The notes below the pieces were generated by a model that did not search any database, was not told the DNA's origin, and saw only the letters and a program-made list of their open reading frames with translations. From Paenibacillus plantiphilus (GTDB lineage Bacteria; Bacillota; Bacilli; Paenibacillales; Paenibacillaceae): 64,000 nucleotides of DNA. The position numbers were made by a program, and so were the translations under genes. Numbering within the stretch: the stretch's first letter is position 1; every line of letters begins with the position of its first letter. Shown here piece by piece: positions 19,336-27,634 of the stretch. The stretch lies in contig NZ_CAKMMF010000020.1 in the NCBI RefSeq assembly GCF_927798095.1, forward strand, positions 48,903 to 112,902, read 5' to 3'.

Positions 19336-20514
19336 ATGGACATTCTCATTGTAGATGACGAGACGGTTATACGGGAAGGAATCAAGCGAACTTTGCATAA
19401 TCGTTTTCCAGATTCTCGTATCTATCTGGCTTCCAGTCCGGAGGAAGCGGCATTGCTGCTCCGCAAGCATCGCATCCACATCGTGCTGACCGACATTCTG
19501 ATGCCTGGCATGACAGGGTTGGAGCTCATGAGCATTTCCCGAGGCCGCCATCCGAATGTGAAGTGGGTGGTCATCTCCGCGTATTCGGAGTTTGCTTACG
19601 CGCAGGAGGCCGTGCGCCTCGGAGCCAAGGATTACCTGCTCAAGCCAATAGGCAAGGAAGTGCTGATCAAGATGGTCGAGCAGTTGGGTGAAGAGGTCGT
19701 TCGGGATGCGGCGCTTACCCATGAGGCGCATATCTTGAAGGAGAACCGCAAGTACTTGCGGGAAGCCGTGTTCCAGCGATGGGCATCCGGCCTTGATATC
19801 GGGCGGATTGACCTGAGCTCCTTCATGGAGAGCTACCCGCATTTCCATCTCATCATGGTCAAGATGGAGAGTGACAGAGTCGTTCATCTGGAGCATTTTA
19901 TGATAGAAAATGTGCTGAGCGAGCTTATTGAGCGGAATGGGAGCGGGTTCGTAACCATACATGACAGCAAAAGTCTTCTGGGGCTTGTGATGCTGCATGA
20001 GTGCGTCAAGCTGAATGAGCTGCTGGAGGAGCTGCGCAAGCATTTGATCAAATATTTGCGTGTCCCGTTCCAAATGATGCATTCCGAGCGTCTGGACCAT
20101 TTTAATACAGTGCCTGCAGAGGTACAGCGGATGCGCCAGGCATCCACAACTCAGGTGTATGAGCATTATGCCAGCGGCGGCGACCGAGCGGTGGAAGTCG
20201 CCTTGCAATATATGAAGACACAGTATAACGAGGATCTGTCTCTGGAGAAGGTAGCGTCGATCGTATATTTGAACCCGGTCTATTTCAGCCAGCTGTTCAA
20301 GCAGAAGACAGGCAAGGGCTTCAAGGAATACATTATCCATCTGCGGCTAGAGCAGGCCAAGCAAATGCTGCGGAACCCACAGCTGAAAATCACCGATATA
20401 GCCGAGCGCGTGGGCTATCATGACATCCGGCACTTCTCTCAGGTATTCCGCAAGAAGTACAATGCCACCCCCTCCGAATACCGTCAGACATGCCTGTCGA
20501 AGACAACGGATTAA
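19336..20514 (+). CDS. YesN-type response regulator with AraC output domain
   Basis: 392 residues. Receiver with D7-D8, phospho-acceptor D53 (VLTDILMPGMTG), S81 and K103; a variable central region; and a C-terminal AraC/XylS double helix-turn-helix (LSLEKVASIVYLNPVYFSQLFK, ITDIAERVGYHDIRHFSQVFRK, ATPSEYR). It is the partner of the YesM-type kinase just upstream and is expected to activate the sugar ABC operon starting at 13498, as for other YesMN pairs. Confidence 0.93.
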   Translation: MDILIVDDETVIREGIKRTLHNRFPDSRIYLASSPEEAALLLRKHRIHIVLTDILMPGMTGLELMSISRGRHPNVKWVVISAYSEFAYAQEAVRLGAKDYLLKPIGKEVLIKMVEQLGEEVVRDAALTHEAHILKENRKYLREAVFQRWASGLDIGRIDLSSFMESYPHFHLIMVKMESDRVVHLEHFMIENVLSELIERNGSGFVTIHDSKSLLGLVMLHECVKLNELLEELRKHLIKYLRVPFQMMHSERLDHFNTVPAEVQRMRQASTTQVYEHYASGGDRAVEVALQYMKTQYNEDLSLEKVASIVYLNPVYFSQLFKQKTGKGFKEYIIHLRLEQAKQMLRNPQLKITDIAERVGYHDIRHFSQVFRKKYNATPSEYRQTCLSKTTD

Positions 20515-21158
20515 CATGCTGCAGCGTTTGTTGAAAAGGTCAATCCAGGCATGCGTTGTACAATGGCAAGACGTCGTAGAATCCACTTTGGCTATCTTCA
20601 TAAGACGGAAATATCATGTTACAGCACGGAAAAGTGGACCGAGGCACGCTGTAACGCTGAAAAACCTTCTTACAGATGGCAAGACGTCGTAGAATCCGCT
20701 TTGGCTATCTCCATAAGACGGAAATATCGTGTTACAGCACGGAAAAGTGGACCGAGTTGCGCTGTAACGCTGAAAAACCTTCTTACAGATGGCAGACGTC
20801 GTAGAATCCGCTTTGGCTATCTCCATAAGACGGAAATATCGTGTTACAGCACGGAAATGTATCGGGAGGTTCACTTGATATTTGAGATGCAAGCAACGGC
20901 TGATGTAACCCCCGCCTCGTTTGGAAATGTCCTCAGGCACGTTCTCAACAGCACAATTTTTGCAGCAATGTGTTGTTCTTTCATTGTGCAGTAATGATGA
21001 TGTCCATAATCGTGTTATTTACTCGACGATGCTAGGGTCCCCTCTCCAAACCACTTGAAATGGTTGAATTGGATGCATTCATTTGAACGTCTTAGGTGAA
21101 TTTAAACGTGCTAACGTCTCGACGACTTAAGCGCCTCATCAAAACCACCCAATCCGCC
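20515..21158. other. Gene-free region with the third 113-bp repeat array
   Basis: After the AraC-type regulator gene there is a three-copy 113-bp array (20563-20870) and then about 280 bases with no feature I can support. Open frames here follow the repeat and do not look like genes. Confidence 0.7.
20563..20870 (+). repeat. 113-bp repeat array, copy set C
   Basis: Units begin ATGGCAAGACGTCGTAGAAT at 20563, 20676 and 20789 (third slightly altered and truncated), with exactly 113 bp between starts. Inside each, TTACAGCACGGAAAAGTGGA and a second TTACAG box lie 51 bp apart, as in set A. Confidence 0.9.
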
Positions 21159-22094
21159 TTAAACAGCGTCGCTGTCTGTCAGCTTATAAGGCTTGGGCTG
21201 AAAATAATTCGTTCCAATAATGCCTAGAATAATGAGGAGCGCGCCAATGTAATGGTAGTAGTAAAGCTGCTCTTGGAGGAAGATCGTTCCTGCGAACATC
21301 GTCAGCAGGGTAGATAGATTGTTGAATACGCTCACGCGCGAAGCTTCCAGCCGGGATAAAGCGTAGTTGGATAAATAGGTCGTTACCAAAGAAGAGAAGA
21401 CGCCTAAATAGATGATGGACAGGACGAAGCTCTGGCTTGTGAAGGGCTGGAAGTATGCTGCTATTGTTCCATTCGAGATATGCTCGATTATGGACATCAG
21501 GTTGAAGGATAGAAACCCGATGGTGATCATGACGAAGGTAATGTCTGTGATTTTGTAGGAGCCGATCAGCTTGCGGGCAAATACACTATAGGCGGCGACA
21601 GACAAAGTGGATAGCAGGATGAGAATGTAGCCGATCGTGTCGGATGCTTCGAACCGCACGCCCCTCTGAGTGAGGATATAGCCCATGCCTGCAACGGACA
21701 ACAGGATCGACAGCTTCTGCCATACGCTGGTATGCTCCTTTAGGAAGATGGAGGCAAGAATCATTGTGAACACGGGGACGGCAGCCTGAACGATGCCTGC
21801 TTCTGATGATGAGATATGGAGCAATCCGAAAGCTTGAAACGCAAAGAACAAGGTTGGAGACAGGGCTGCGAGGGGCAGCAGGACCAGCACATCTTTGAGC
21901 TTGATTGCCAGCGGCAAGCGACCGGCGACTACACAGATCAGAACAGCCAGGAAGGAGACGGTGAACCGGTGTGCCAGAAGGTCTGCCGGATTCGATGCGG
22001 TGAGGGCCAGCTTGACAAATAGGAATGAAAAACCAATAATAACGGCAGTTAATATGGCCGCAATATATGCATAGTTTCTACTGCTGCTGTTCAT
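21159..22094 (-). CDS. EamA/DMT-family metabolite exporter
   Basis: About 311 residues with ten hydrophobic helices arranged as two EamA halves (first half with FSFLFVKLALTASNPADLLAHRF, second ending in FLQEQLYYYHYIGALLIILGII). Members of the drug/metabolite transporter superfamily export amino acids or other small molecules; the substrate is not predictable. I moved the start to the ATG at 22094 because GGAGG sits 8 bases before it; the upstream ATG pair at 22130 lacks a ribosome site. It stands alone between unrelated genes. Confidence 0.88.
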   Translation of the reverse strand: MNSSSRNYAYIAAILTAVIIGFSFLFVKLALTASNPADLLAHRFTVSFLAVLICVVAGRLPLAIKLKDVLVLLPLAALSPTLFFAFQAFGLLHISSSEAGIVQAAVPVFTMILASIFLKEHTSVWQKLSILLSVAGMGYILTQRGVRFEASDTIGYILILLSTLSVAAYSVFARKLIGSYKITDITFVMITIGFLSFNLMSIIEHISNGTIAAYFQPFTSQSFVLSIIYLGVFSSLVTTYLSNYALSRLEASRVSVFNNLSTLLTMFAGTIFLQEQLYYYHYIGALLIILGIIGTNYFQPKPYKLTDSDAV

Positions 22095-22173
22095 CGTTGT
22101 GACCTCCGTGCGCGTTGCGGTGTTCATCACCGGACGGCTAATTCAATAGTAAAGGGTAGCGGTTTGGGTTACA

Positions 22174-22308
22174 ATGCAAATAGCTCCTTTTTGTACAGGG
22201 AATGAAGAATCGATGCTAGGTTGGTTCTGGCGACAATGGGACAATACCCGAACAGAACATGAAGTGTTTGATTCCGAAGTTTTTTTCTGCGTTGCAGAGG
22301 ATGATTAG
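22174..22308 (+). CDS. Possible 44-residue small protein
   Basis: Open frame of 44 residues rich in aromatic and acidic residues (GWFWRQWDNTRTEHEVF). It ends 39 bases before the ASCH gene on the same strand. There is no strong ribosome site, only AAAGGG some 18 bases upstream. I do not recognise it; it may be a chance frame. Confidence 0.22.
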   Translation: MQIAPFCTGNEESMLGWFWRQWDNTRTEHEVFDSEVFFCVAEDD

Positions 22309-22346
22309 GAGAGTGCACAGCAAACTTTTTAGGAGGCTACTATTAC

Positions 22347-22697
22347 ATGAGCACGGAACACGAGAACGCGGCTTTGCCGCCGAAAACTTGTACGATTGAA
22401 CGCATGATTACGGTTCAGGAGGATATCGACAAAGTCCTCGCAGGAAAGAAGACCGCAACCCGCCGCAACGGAAGATATGCGGATATTGGCGAGATTATGA
22501 CGCTTCAAGACCGCAGCTACGTCGTTAATCGGATCTATTCTCAGTCGCTGGGCGAGCTGACGGATGAGCATGCGCATCAGGAAGGCTATGCTAGTGTAGA
22601 GGAGTATAAAGAAGCGATTCTAGCGTTCCACCCAGGAATGCCTTGGCTGCCGCACATGAAAGTATGGGTTCATGAATTCAGCCCGGTTCAGGAATAG
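22347..22697 (+). CDS. ASCH-domain protein
   Basis: 116 residues. The ASCH-fold core is seen as IERMITVQEDIDKVLAGKKTATRR followed by the beta-rich part DIGEIMTLQDRSYVVNRIYSQSLGEL. ASCH proteins have a PUA-like beta-barrel and are thought to bind RNA or modified nucleosides; some hydrolyse N4-acylcytidine. AGGAGG lies 10 bases before the ATG. The next gene follows in the same frame directly after its TAG stop. Confidence 0.82.
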   Translation: MSTEHENAALPPKTCTIERMITVQEDIDKVLAGKKTATRRNGRYADIGEIMTLQDRSYVVNRIYSQSLGELTDEHAHQEGYASVEEYKEAILAFHPGMPWLPHMKVWVHEFSPVQE

Positions 22698-22703
22698 CGC
22701 TTC

Positions 22704-23144
22704 TTGCCTTTCTTGCATGGGGTGCTCCTGTACACCCATATTGTCAGTGCGATCATGTCCATTGGCCCGTTCTTCATCCTCATCCCATTGCTGAGTAAAT
22801 TGCGGGCCTCGGAATTGCATGTGCAGCAGGCATATCTGGATACCTTCAGAGCTGCTGTTCGATTAGCCAAGCACGCGGGACATGTATTGGTTGTGTCGGG
22901 AGTACTGCTCGTCATGGAAGCTTCCTGGTCATGGACAACCTCATGGATTGTCGTGACCGTTCTGATCTTGTTAAGCTCATTATTTTTCCTGGCTCGCGCG
23001 TTCTCCCCTTCGATACGAAAGCTTGCAGAGCCTGAGACAGACCGGGACCAGGCCATGCGAAAGCTGACTCGGGCGGTCTGGATCTATCTTGCATTGCTTA
23101 TGATCATGCTGTGGTTTATGGTAGCGAAGCCTACATTGTGGTAG
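22704..23144 (+). CDS. DUF2269-like small integral membrane protein
   Basis: About 146 residues with four hydrophobic helices (LLYTHIVSAIMSIGPFFILIPLL at the N-terminus, then AGHVLVVSGVLLVMEA, IVVTVLILLSSLFFLARAF, WIYLALLMIMLWFMVAKP). The pattern resembles DUF2269-type membrane proteins of unknown function. Its start is uncertain: the TTG at 22704 or 22713 or GTG at 22722, with only a weak GGAA before them. It lies in the same frame as the ASCH gene, separated by one TAG, and is probably translated by coupling. Confidence 0.65.
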   Translation: MPFLHGVLLYTHIVSAIMSIGPFFILIPLLSKLRASELHVQQAYLDTFRAAVRLAKHAGHVLVVSGVLLVMEASWSWTTSWIVVTVLILLSSLFFLARAFSPSIRKLAEPETDRDQAMRKLTRAVWIYLALLMIMLWFMVAKPTLW

Positions 23145-23186
23145 TGGGCAAAAAAAGAGCTTGCGCAAAGGCGCGGCACGGCGAAT

Positions 23187-23735
23187 TTAATCGCTGGCCG
23201 CGCTTTTGGCTTGCTTAGGCCAGAGTGTATAGCTGAAACTGACCGCGAAATCAACGATCAGAATAACGAACCAGACGTTCGACATCTGCTGAAGCGGCTT
23301 GGTCTGCTCCGGATTGTCTACAAAGAAGATCATGCCGTATAGAAGAGCGGAGCCCAGAGCCCATGCCAGAAGATGCTTATACCAGCCTAGCCGTTCGCGC
23401 CGGGCGCGGGTCTTCCCGTATTTGGGCTTGCCTGCGGGCTTGGGGCCGTTGGCGAACCAATATAGGAAGCGGGCGTCAGCCCACGCTATTATACTGCGTC
23501 CGAAGGCGACAGTTGCGCCGACATAGATAGCGGCCAGACCATGGAATGTACCTGCAGGGGTTCCATTTTGAAGATCAATGACAGTGAAGACGATTAGCAG
23601 CAAATCAATAATAGGGGTTCCCAGCAGCAAAAGGGTGCCTAATTTCTCTTTGCGCAGCACATATCTTGCGAACAACCCCGCCAAGACGAAAACCCAGAAA
23701 GCCACCTCTCCGGCAACGATAAGCCAACCGATCAT
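23187..23735 (-). CDS. Integral membrane protein (YmcC-like), divergent from a TetR regulator
   Basis: 182 residues with five or six hydrophobic helices; a basic loop (GKPKYGKTRARRERLGWYKH) separates the N-terminal four from the last pair. It resembles YmcC-type membrane proteins of unknown function. The ATG is preceded by AAAGGAGGGAG. It is transcribed divergently from the TetR gene with about 90 bases between them, the common arrangement in which the TetR protein represses its neighbour and itself. Confidence 0.75.
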   Translation of the reverse strand: MIGWLIVAGEVAFWVFVLAGLFARYVLRKEKLGTLLLLGTPIIDLLLIVFTVIDLQNGTPAGTFHGLAAIYVGATVAFGRSIIAWADARFLYWFANGPKPAGKPKYGKTRARRERLGWYKHLLAWALGSALLYGMIFFVDNPEQTKPLQQMSNVWFVILIVDFAVSFSYTLWPKQAKSAASD

Positions 23736-23825
23736 AGTGAATCACTCCCTCCTTTAACCTCATAACTGTACCGAGTTAATTTAGCACAACTGTATTAAAA
23801 TATCAATGCGTGATATACTTTAGCT
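23736..23825. promoter_or_regulatory. Divergent control region of the membrane protein and TetR genes
   Basis: A 90-base gap with two direct copies of AACTGTA 32 bases apart and AT-rich promoter-like sequence (GATATACTTTAG before the TetR start). A shared operator for the TetR protein is expected here; no clean palindrome is visible. Confidence 0.35.
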
Positions 23826-24443
23826 ATGCCAAAAATAGTTGATCACCACAAACAAAGAGAAAAGCTGGCGGAAGCCACATGGAGAGTGATTCTCCGTGAC
23901 GGGATGGAGCGCGCATCTGTCCGCAACATTGCCGAAGAAGCTGGATTGTCGGTCGGTTCGCTGCGTCATTATTTCTCGACACAATCGGAGCTGCTGGCCT
24001 TCTCCATGGAGCTGGTATCCATAAGAGTGGAGAAACGGATCAAGGGGCTGCCCTTCACTGGCGAGCCGATAGCCGATGCGCAGATGCTGCTGTGGGAGCT
24101 GCTGCCGATTGATGAGGAGAGAAGCGCGGAGATGGCGGTATGGCTGGCTTTTACAGCCAAAGCATTGTCTGATCCGATGCTTCAGCCGTTGAAGGATCGA
24201 ATCTATGCGGAGATGAAGCTCGGCATGATTTCCATTATTGAGGAGCTGTTCAGCAGGTATAACACAGCTGCAGCTGCGACAGAAGCAGAAAAGGCGCTGG
24301 AGGCGGAGCGGCTGTACGCGCTGCTGGACGGACTGGCGATTCATAGCGTCATGAAGCCGAGCGAGGTTAATTCCGATGTTATGAAATCGGTAATCGCGCA
24401 CCATATTAAGAGTATCTGCAGGAGCGACAGAGCCTCGGACTAA
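23826..24443 (+). CDS. TetR/AcrR-family transcriptional regulator
   Basis: 205 residues. The N-terminal helix-turn-helix is clear (REKLAEATWRVILRDG, ASVRNIAEEAGLSVGSLRHYFSTQSELL). The C-terminal ligand domain is of the BetI/PksA-like type (LLPIDEERSAEMAVWLAFTAKAL). It probably represses the divergent membrane-protein gene and responds to a small molecule. The inducer is unknown. The leader is short, with no strong Shine-Dalgarno site before the ATG. Confidence 0.88.
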   Translation: MPKIVDHHKQREKLAEATWRVILRDGMERASVRNIAEEAGLSVGSLRHYFSTQSELLAFSMELVSIRVEKRIKGLPFTGEPIADAQMLLWELLPIDEERSAEMAVWLAFTAKALSDPMLQPLKDRIYAEMKLGMISIIEELFSRYNTAAAATEAEKALEAERLYALLDGLAIHSVMKPSEVNSDVMKSVIAHHIKSICRSDRASD

Positions 24444-24553
24444 GCTATTGCATAAAGCCGGCGTATGCAGTCTATGAACAATAATTGCCGATGCTGCTCA
24501 TGGCTGTTCACGAATCCTTGCATTTGTGAGTAAAGTAGTAATGAGGTGTTCCC

Positions 24554-24724
24554 ATGCGAGCAGGCATATCATACGCGAATGAAGATGATGTAGATGAATA
24601 TGTAGATGTAGATGAATATCAAAACGTGGAAGTGGACGCAGCTACAGCTAATAAAGGAGAAAATGAAGGGGAAAGTTACGGGACGGGAGGAAGCGAGCTT
24701 GATTCGATGGTCTCGGCCAGATGA
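24554..24724 (+). CDS. Possible 56-residue acidic small protein overlapping the GNAT gene start
   Basis: ATG with GAGGTG 5 bases before it opens a 56-residue frame with a short acidic repeat (DDVDEYVDVDEY) from a small tandem DNA repeat (GTAGATGAATAT). It runs past the likely TTG start of the acetyltransferase in another frame, so the two could be translationally coupled. I do not recognise the protein. It may also be a leader or a chance frame. Confidence 0.35.
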   Translation: MRAGISYANEDDVDEYVDVDEYQNVEVDAATANKGENEGESYGTGGSELDSMVSAR

Positions 24725-25283
24725 AGGCCGATATGTTGTTCCGCTTCTATATGCCGCGATTGGTCAGGATATCGCAGCTATGCTGACTGGTGAAAGTGAC
24801 GCCCGACTCGCCACAGAAGTGATGCAGAATTTCTTCGAACGCAGCGGCAATCGTCTTAGCTATGAGAATATCGTTGTGGCAGAGGCTGACGGGCGTCCTG
24901 TTGGCTGCGTGCTATTTTATCATGGCAGCCGCATCGTTGAATTGGATCAGCCTTTAGTAGATCGGATTGCTGCATTAACGAGTAACCCCGCTGTCAGCTT
25001 CACCAGAGAGTCGCGGGATGACGAATTTTATCTGGATTCGCTCGCGGTGGACGATCAGTATCAAGGCCGTGGCATCGGAGGAGCGCTTATAGAGGCATTC
25101 GAGGCGGAGGGCAGAGCCCGAGGCCATGAGCGGCTGGCATTGATCGTAATCAACGGGAACGATAAAGCTAAGGCGCTCTACATCAAGAAGGGCTACGAGC
25201 CTGACGGCCAAATCGAACTATGCGGTCATGTCTATGATCATATGGTAAAGCGGATCGACGGTAGCGGCGGCATCAGCGACTGA
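24699..25283 (+). CDS. GNAT-family N-acetyltransferase
   Basis: About 194 residues. The acetyl-CoA binding core is visible (FYLDSLAVDDQYQGRGIGGALIEAFEAEGRARG, with the Q/RxxGxG/A signature QGRGIGG), followed by the C-terminal strand-helix IVINGNDKAKALYIKKGYEPDG. It transfers an acetyl group to an unknown amine substrate. I chose the TTG at 24699 (IRWSRPDEGRY start) since GGAGG lies 8 bases before it; an ATG at 24663 gives a longer form. A terminator follows. Confidence 0.85.
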   Translation: MIRWSRPDEGRYVVPLLYAAIGQDIAAMLTGESDARLATEVMQNFFERSGNRLSYENIVVAEADGRPVGCVLFYHGSRIVELDQPLVDRIAALTSNPAVSFTRESRDDEFYLDSLAVDDQYQGRGIGGALIEAFEAEGRARGHERLALIVINGNDKAKALYIKKGYEPDGQIELCGHVYDHMVKRIDGSGGISD

Positions 25284-25345
25284 GTCGTTGGCCGAGTGGT
25301 TCCGCAGTCTGGACCAATAGCCAGCGATATTATGATGCAGAATAA

Positions 25346-25385
25346 AGAGAGGGCAGCTTCGGCTTGGCAGCTCTCTTTTTTTATG
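25346..25385 (+). terminator. Rho-independent terminator after the GNAT gene
   Basis: GAGAGGGCAGC...CTCTC hairpin followed by an uninterrupted run of seven T. It also overlaps the tail of the convergent small membrane gene and may serve both strands. Confidence 0.8.
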
Positions 25386-25391
25386 CAACAG

Positions 25392-25661
25392 TTAAATCAT
25401 GATTCTAATAAAATCATACATGTAAATAATTTCAAAGAATACGAAAACCACCTGCACTGTATTTACGATTAAGGTGGAACCAATTCGTTTCTTGTTGATC
25501 TTCCATAAAAAGAAAATCATATATGCCCATATAATAATTCCCGATCCCTTGTGCACTAACTCTAAGGAACTGCTTTCGTAATCAAAAAAAGTAATCATAA
25601 ATAACAGACTCGATAGCAGAAAAACAAATGCAAGTACAATCTCTTTTGTTGAAGCTTTCAT
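25392..25661 (-). CDS. Small membrane protein of unknown function
   Basis: About 89 residues with three hydrophobic helices (VLAFVFLLSSLLFMITFF, GSGIIIWAYMIFFLW, TLIVNTVQVVFVFFEIIYMY). I chose the ATG at 25661, where GAGAGGG precedes it; the ATG at 25688 has no ribosome site. It is AT-richer than its neighbours. I do not recognise a family. Confidence 0.6.
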   Translation of the reverse strand: MKASTKEIVLAFVFLLSSLLFMITFFDYESSSLELVHKGSGIIIWAYMIFFLWKINKKRIGSTLIVNTVQVVFVFFEIIYMYDFIRIMI

Positions 25662-25718
25662 GCGATCCCTCTCTTTCAAAATGTTCATTTTGTTTCACAA
25701 TTACTTGCGAGGATTGAA

Positions 25719-25844
25719 ATGATTTCCTCTAATTCGTATGAAATAATTTTACATAATGTGCAAGAACTACGCAATGATGATGATAACCGTACCAGGTGCT
25801 TAGATGCCTTTAATATTCCTGTAGAAAACGATTTGTGTAAATAA
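25719..25844 (+). CDS. Possible 41-residue small protein before the ABC operon
   Basis: An ATG preceded by GCGAGG opens a 41-residue frame (HNVQELRNDDDNRTRCLDAF in the middle). It ends six bases before a -35 hexamer. The frame is open further upstream on this strand, so it may be the tail of a decayed gene. I do not recognise it. Confidence 0.25.
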   Translation: MISSNSYEIILHNVQELRNDDDNRTRCLDAFNIPVENDLCK

Positions 25845-25849
25845 TTCCC

Positions 25850-25890
25850 TTGACCGCTTCTTAATTTCAGATTACTCTGTATTACAGAGT
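25850..25890 (+). promoter_or_regulatory. Promoter with overlapping palindromic operator, ABC export operon
   Basis: -35 TTGACC (25850-25855), 17-base spacer, -10 TACTCT (25873-25878). The -10 is covered by a perfect palindrome ACTCTGTA-T-TACAGAGT (25874-25890), as expected for a repressor that blocks polymerase. The winged-helix protein encoded last in the operon is the natural candidate repressor. Confidence 0.6.
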
Positions 25891-25937
25891 GAATAAATTG
25901 AGCTGGAATTTTGAAGCCCAACAAGGAGGCGGATCGC

Positions 25938-26861
25938 TTGCAGGACGTTATTGTGCTTGATCAGGTGCGCAAACAATATAAGACGAAGGTTGCGGTTGAC
26001 GGTATTTCTTTTACAGTAGGCAAGGGTGAGATATTCGGAATTGTTGGTCCTAACGGAGCGGGAAAAACCACATTAATTGAGATGCTGGAAGGCTTGCGCT
26101 GGGCTGACAGCGGTGGGATCACGATACTGGGGCAGGATATTCGAAAGCAGACGGAGGCGATCAAGCAGCGGATTGGCGTGCTTCTGCAATCCAGCTCGAT
26201 TCCCCCGAAGGCGAAGGTGAAGGAAGTATTCAAGCTGTTCCCATCCTTCTATAACAAACAAGCCGATCTGAAGGAGGTTATGCAGTTCCTTGGATTGGAA
26301 GACAAGGGGAATGAATTCTACAAGTCGCTGTCGGGCGGCTGGAAGCAGCGAGTATCGCTGGCGCTGGCGCTTATTAATGATCCTGATATTATTTTTCTCG
26401 ATGAACCGAGTATGGGGCTGGACCCTAATGCGCGGAGCGAGATGTGGGCCATGATTCACAGATTAAGAGACGAGGGCCGAACGATTCTGGTCACCACTCA
26501 TTATATGGAGGAAGCAGAGGCGTTATGTGATCGGGTAGCGATCATTAACAACGGGCAATTAATCGCGCTTGATACGCCTAAGAAGCTCATTACGCTGCTC
26601 GGCGGGACGAAGCGGATCGGCTTCAAGGCGACGGCGGGAGCCAAGAGGGAGACGTTGACGGCTTTAGCCCATGTTGTGCAAGTGGATTGGGAGCAGGACT
26701 GGATCAAGATGCATTCATCAAGCACGGACGAGACGCTTCAGCAGCTGTTCCGGCTTGCAGATGGCGAGGGCTGGATGGTTAGCGGACTTAAGCTGGAGGA
26801 TGCGTCCATGAATGACGTCTTCAGCAAAATGACCTTGCAAGGGGGCGGCAAAACAGAATGA
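25938..26861 (+). CDS. ABC transporter ATP-binding protein (ABC-2 export type)
   Basis: About 307 residues. Walker A GPNGAGKTTLIEM, Q-loop, signature (YKSLSGGWKQRVSLALAL), Walker B (DIIFLDEPSMGLDP) and H-loop (TTHYMEEAEAL) are all present, followed by the extended C-terminal region typical of drug or lipid exporters of the CcmA/DrrA type. The TTG at 25938 is chosen because GGAGG lies 8 bases upstream. It overlaps the permease gene by four bases (ATGA). The exported substrate is unknown. Confidence 0.93.
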   Translation: MQDVIVLDQVRKQYKTKVAVDGISFTVGKGEIFGIVGPNGAGKTTLIEMLEGLRWADSGGITILGQDIRKQTEAIKQRIGVLLQSSSIPPKAKVKEVFKLFPSFYNKQADLKEVMQFLGLEDKGNEFYKSLSGGWKQRVSLALALINDPDIIFLDEPSMGLDPNARSEMWAMIHRLRDEGRTILVTTHYMEEAEALCDRVAIINNGQLIALDTPKKLITLLGGTKRIGFKATAGAKRETLTALAHVVQVDWEQDWIKMHSSSTDETLQQLFRLADGEGWMVSGLKLEDASMNDVFSKMTLQGGGKTE

Positions 26862-27604
26862 ATGCCTACATGAGATTGATCGTATTTGATTTAAGGCTCT
26901 ATCTGCGGGACTGGCAAACGATATTCTGGGTACTTATCTATCCGGTTCTCATGCTTGTCATATTCGGCTCTATGTATGGCGATCAAGTGGATCCCGATAC
27001 CGGGGAAAGGTTCATCGTTACGTATGTGCCAGCGCTATGTGTTCTGAATATAATCTCTGTCGCCTTGTTCACTCTGTCGATAAATATGATTACGCATCGG
27101 GAGAATGGCACGCTGAGAAGATATCGGGTAACGCCGATCCGTTCGTCCGCTGTACTCCTCTCTCACTCCATACAGGGGCTGCTGCTCGTCTTTGCAGGCG
27201 CATTGGAAATTATCCTCGTCGCCAAGCTTATCTGGGATATTGAGATAACGGCTTCTGCTTTGATAACGCTGCTCGGCTGCTTGCTGTTTGGTTGCATTGC
27301 TTTCTTCGGCCTTGGGTTCGCGATGTCGGGTCTTGCGAATAATCCGGGGGCTGCAAGCGGCTTGGCCATGATCATATTCTTCCCGATGCTATTCCTGTCG
27401 GGGGTTACGATGCCTGTGAAGCTGCTGCCGCAAGTGATGCAGAGCATAAGCGAGTGGCTGCCGATGACGTATATGGTCAAGCTGGCGCAAGGGGTGTGGC
27501 AGGGGACGGCGCTCTCATCGTTCGGAATGGAATTTGCCGTTCTTGGCGGCTCGGCTGTCATATTCACAGGGCTTGCGCTCTGGTTATTTAGATGGGAGAA
27601 TTAG
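26858..27604 (+). CDS. ABC-2 type transporter permease
   Basis: 248 residues with six hydrophobic helices. The family pattern is clear: INMITHRENGTLRRYRVTPIRSS before the second helix, and the LPMTYMVKLAQGVWQG segment late in the protein. It forms the membrane part of the exporter with the ATPase encoded in overlap upstream. Multidrug, antibiotic or polysaccharide export are the usual roles. Confidence 0.9.
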   Translation: MNAYMRLIVFDLRLYLRDWQTIFWVLIYPVLMLVIFGSMYGDQVDPDTGERFIVTYVPALCVLNIISVALFTLSINMITHRENGTLRRYRVTPIRSSAVLLSHSIQGLLLVFAGALEIILVAKLIWDIEITASALITLLGCLLFGCIAFFGLGFAMSGLANNPGAASGLAMIIFFPMLFLSGVTMPVKLLPQVMQSISEWLPMTYMVKLAQGVWQGTALSSFGMEFAVLGGSAVIFTGLALWLFRWEN

Positions 27605-27634
27605 TGGATAAGCTGGGCTAGAGGAGTGTTGCAA

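Noticed and set aside
19186..20340. 384-codon minus-strand open frame
   Set aside because: Antisense to the AraC-type regulator gene with clear conserved motifs on the plus strand.
25288..25310. D-arm-like TGGCCGAGTGGTT
   Set aside because: No anticodon, T-arm or acceptor partner follows, so it is not a tRNA.
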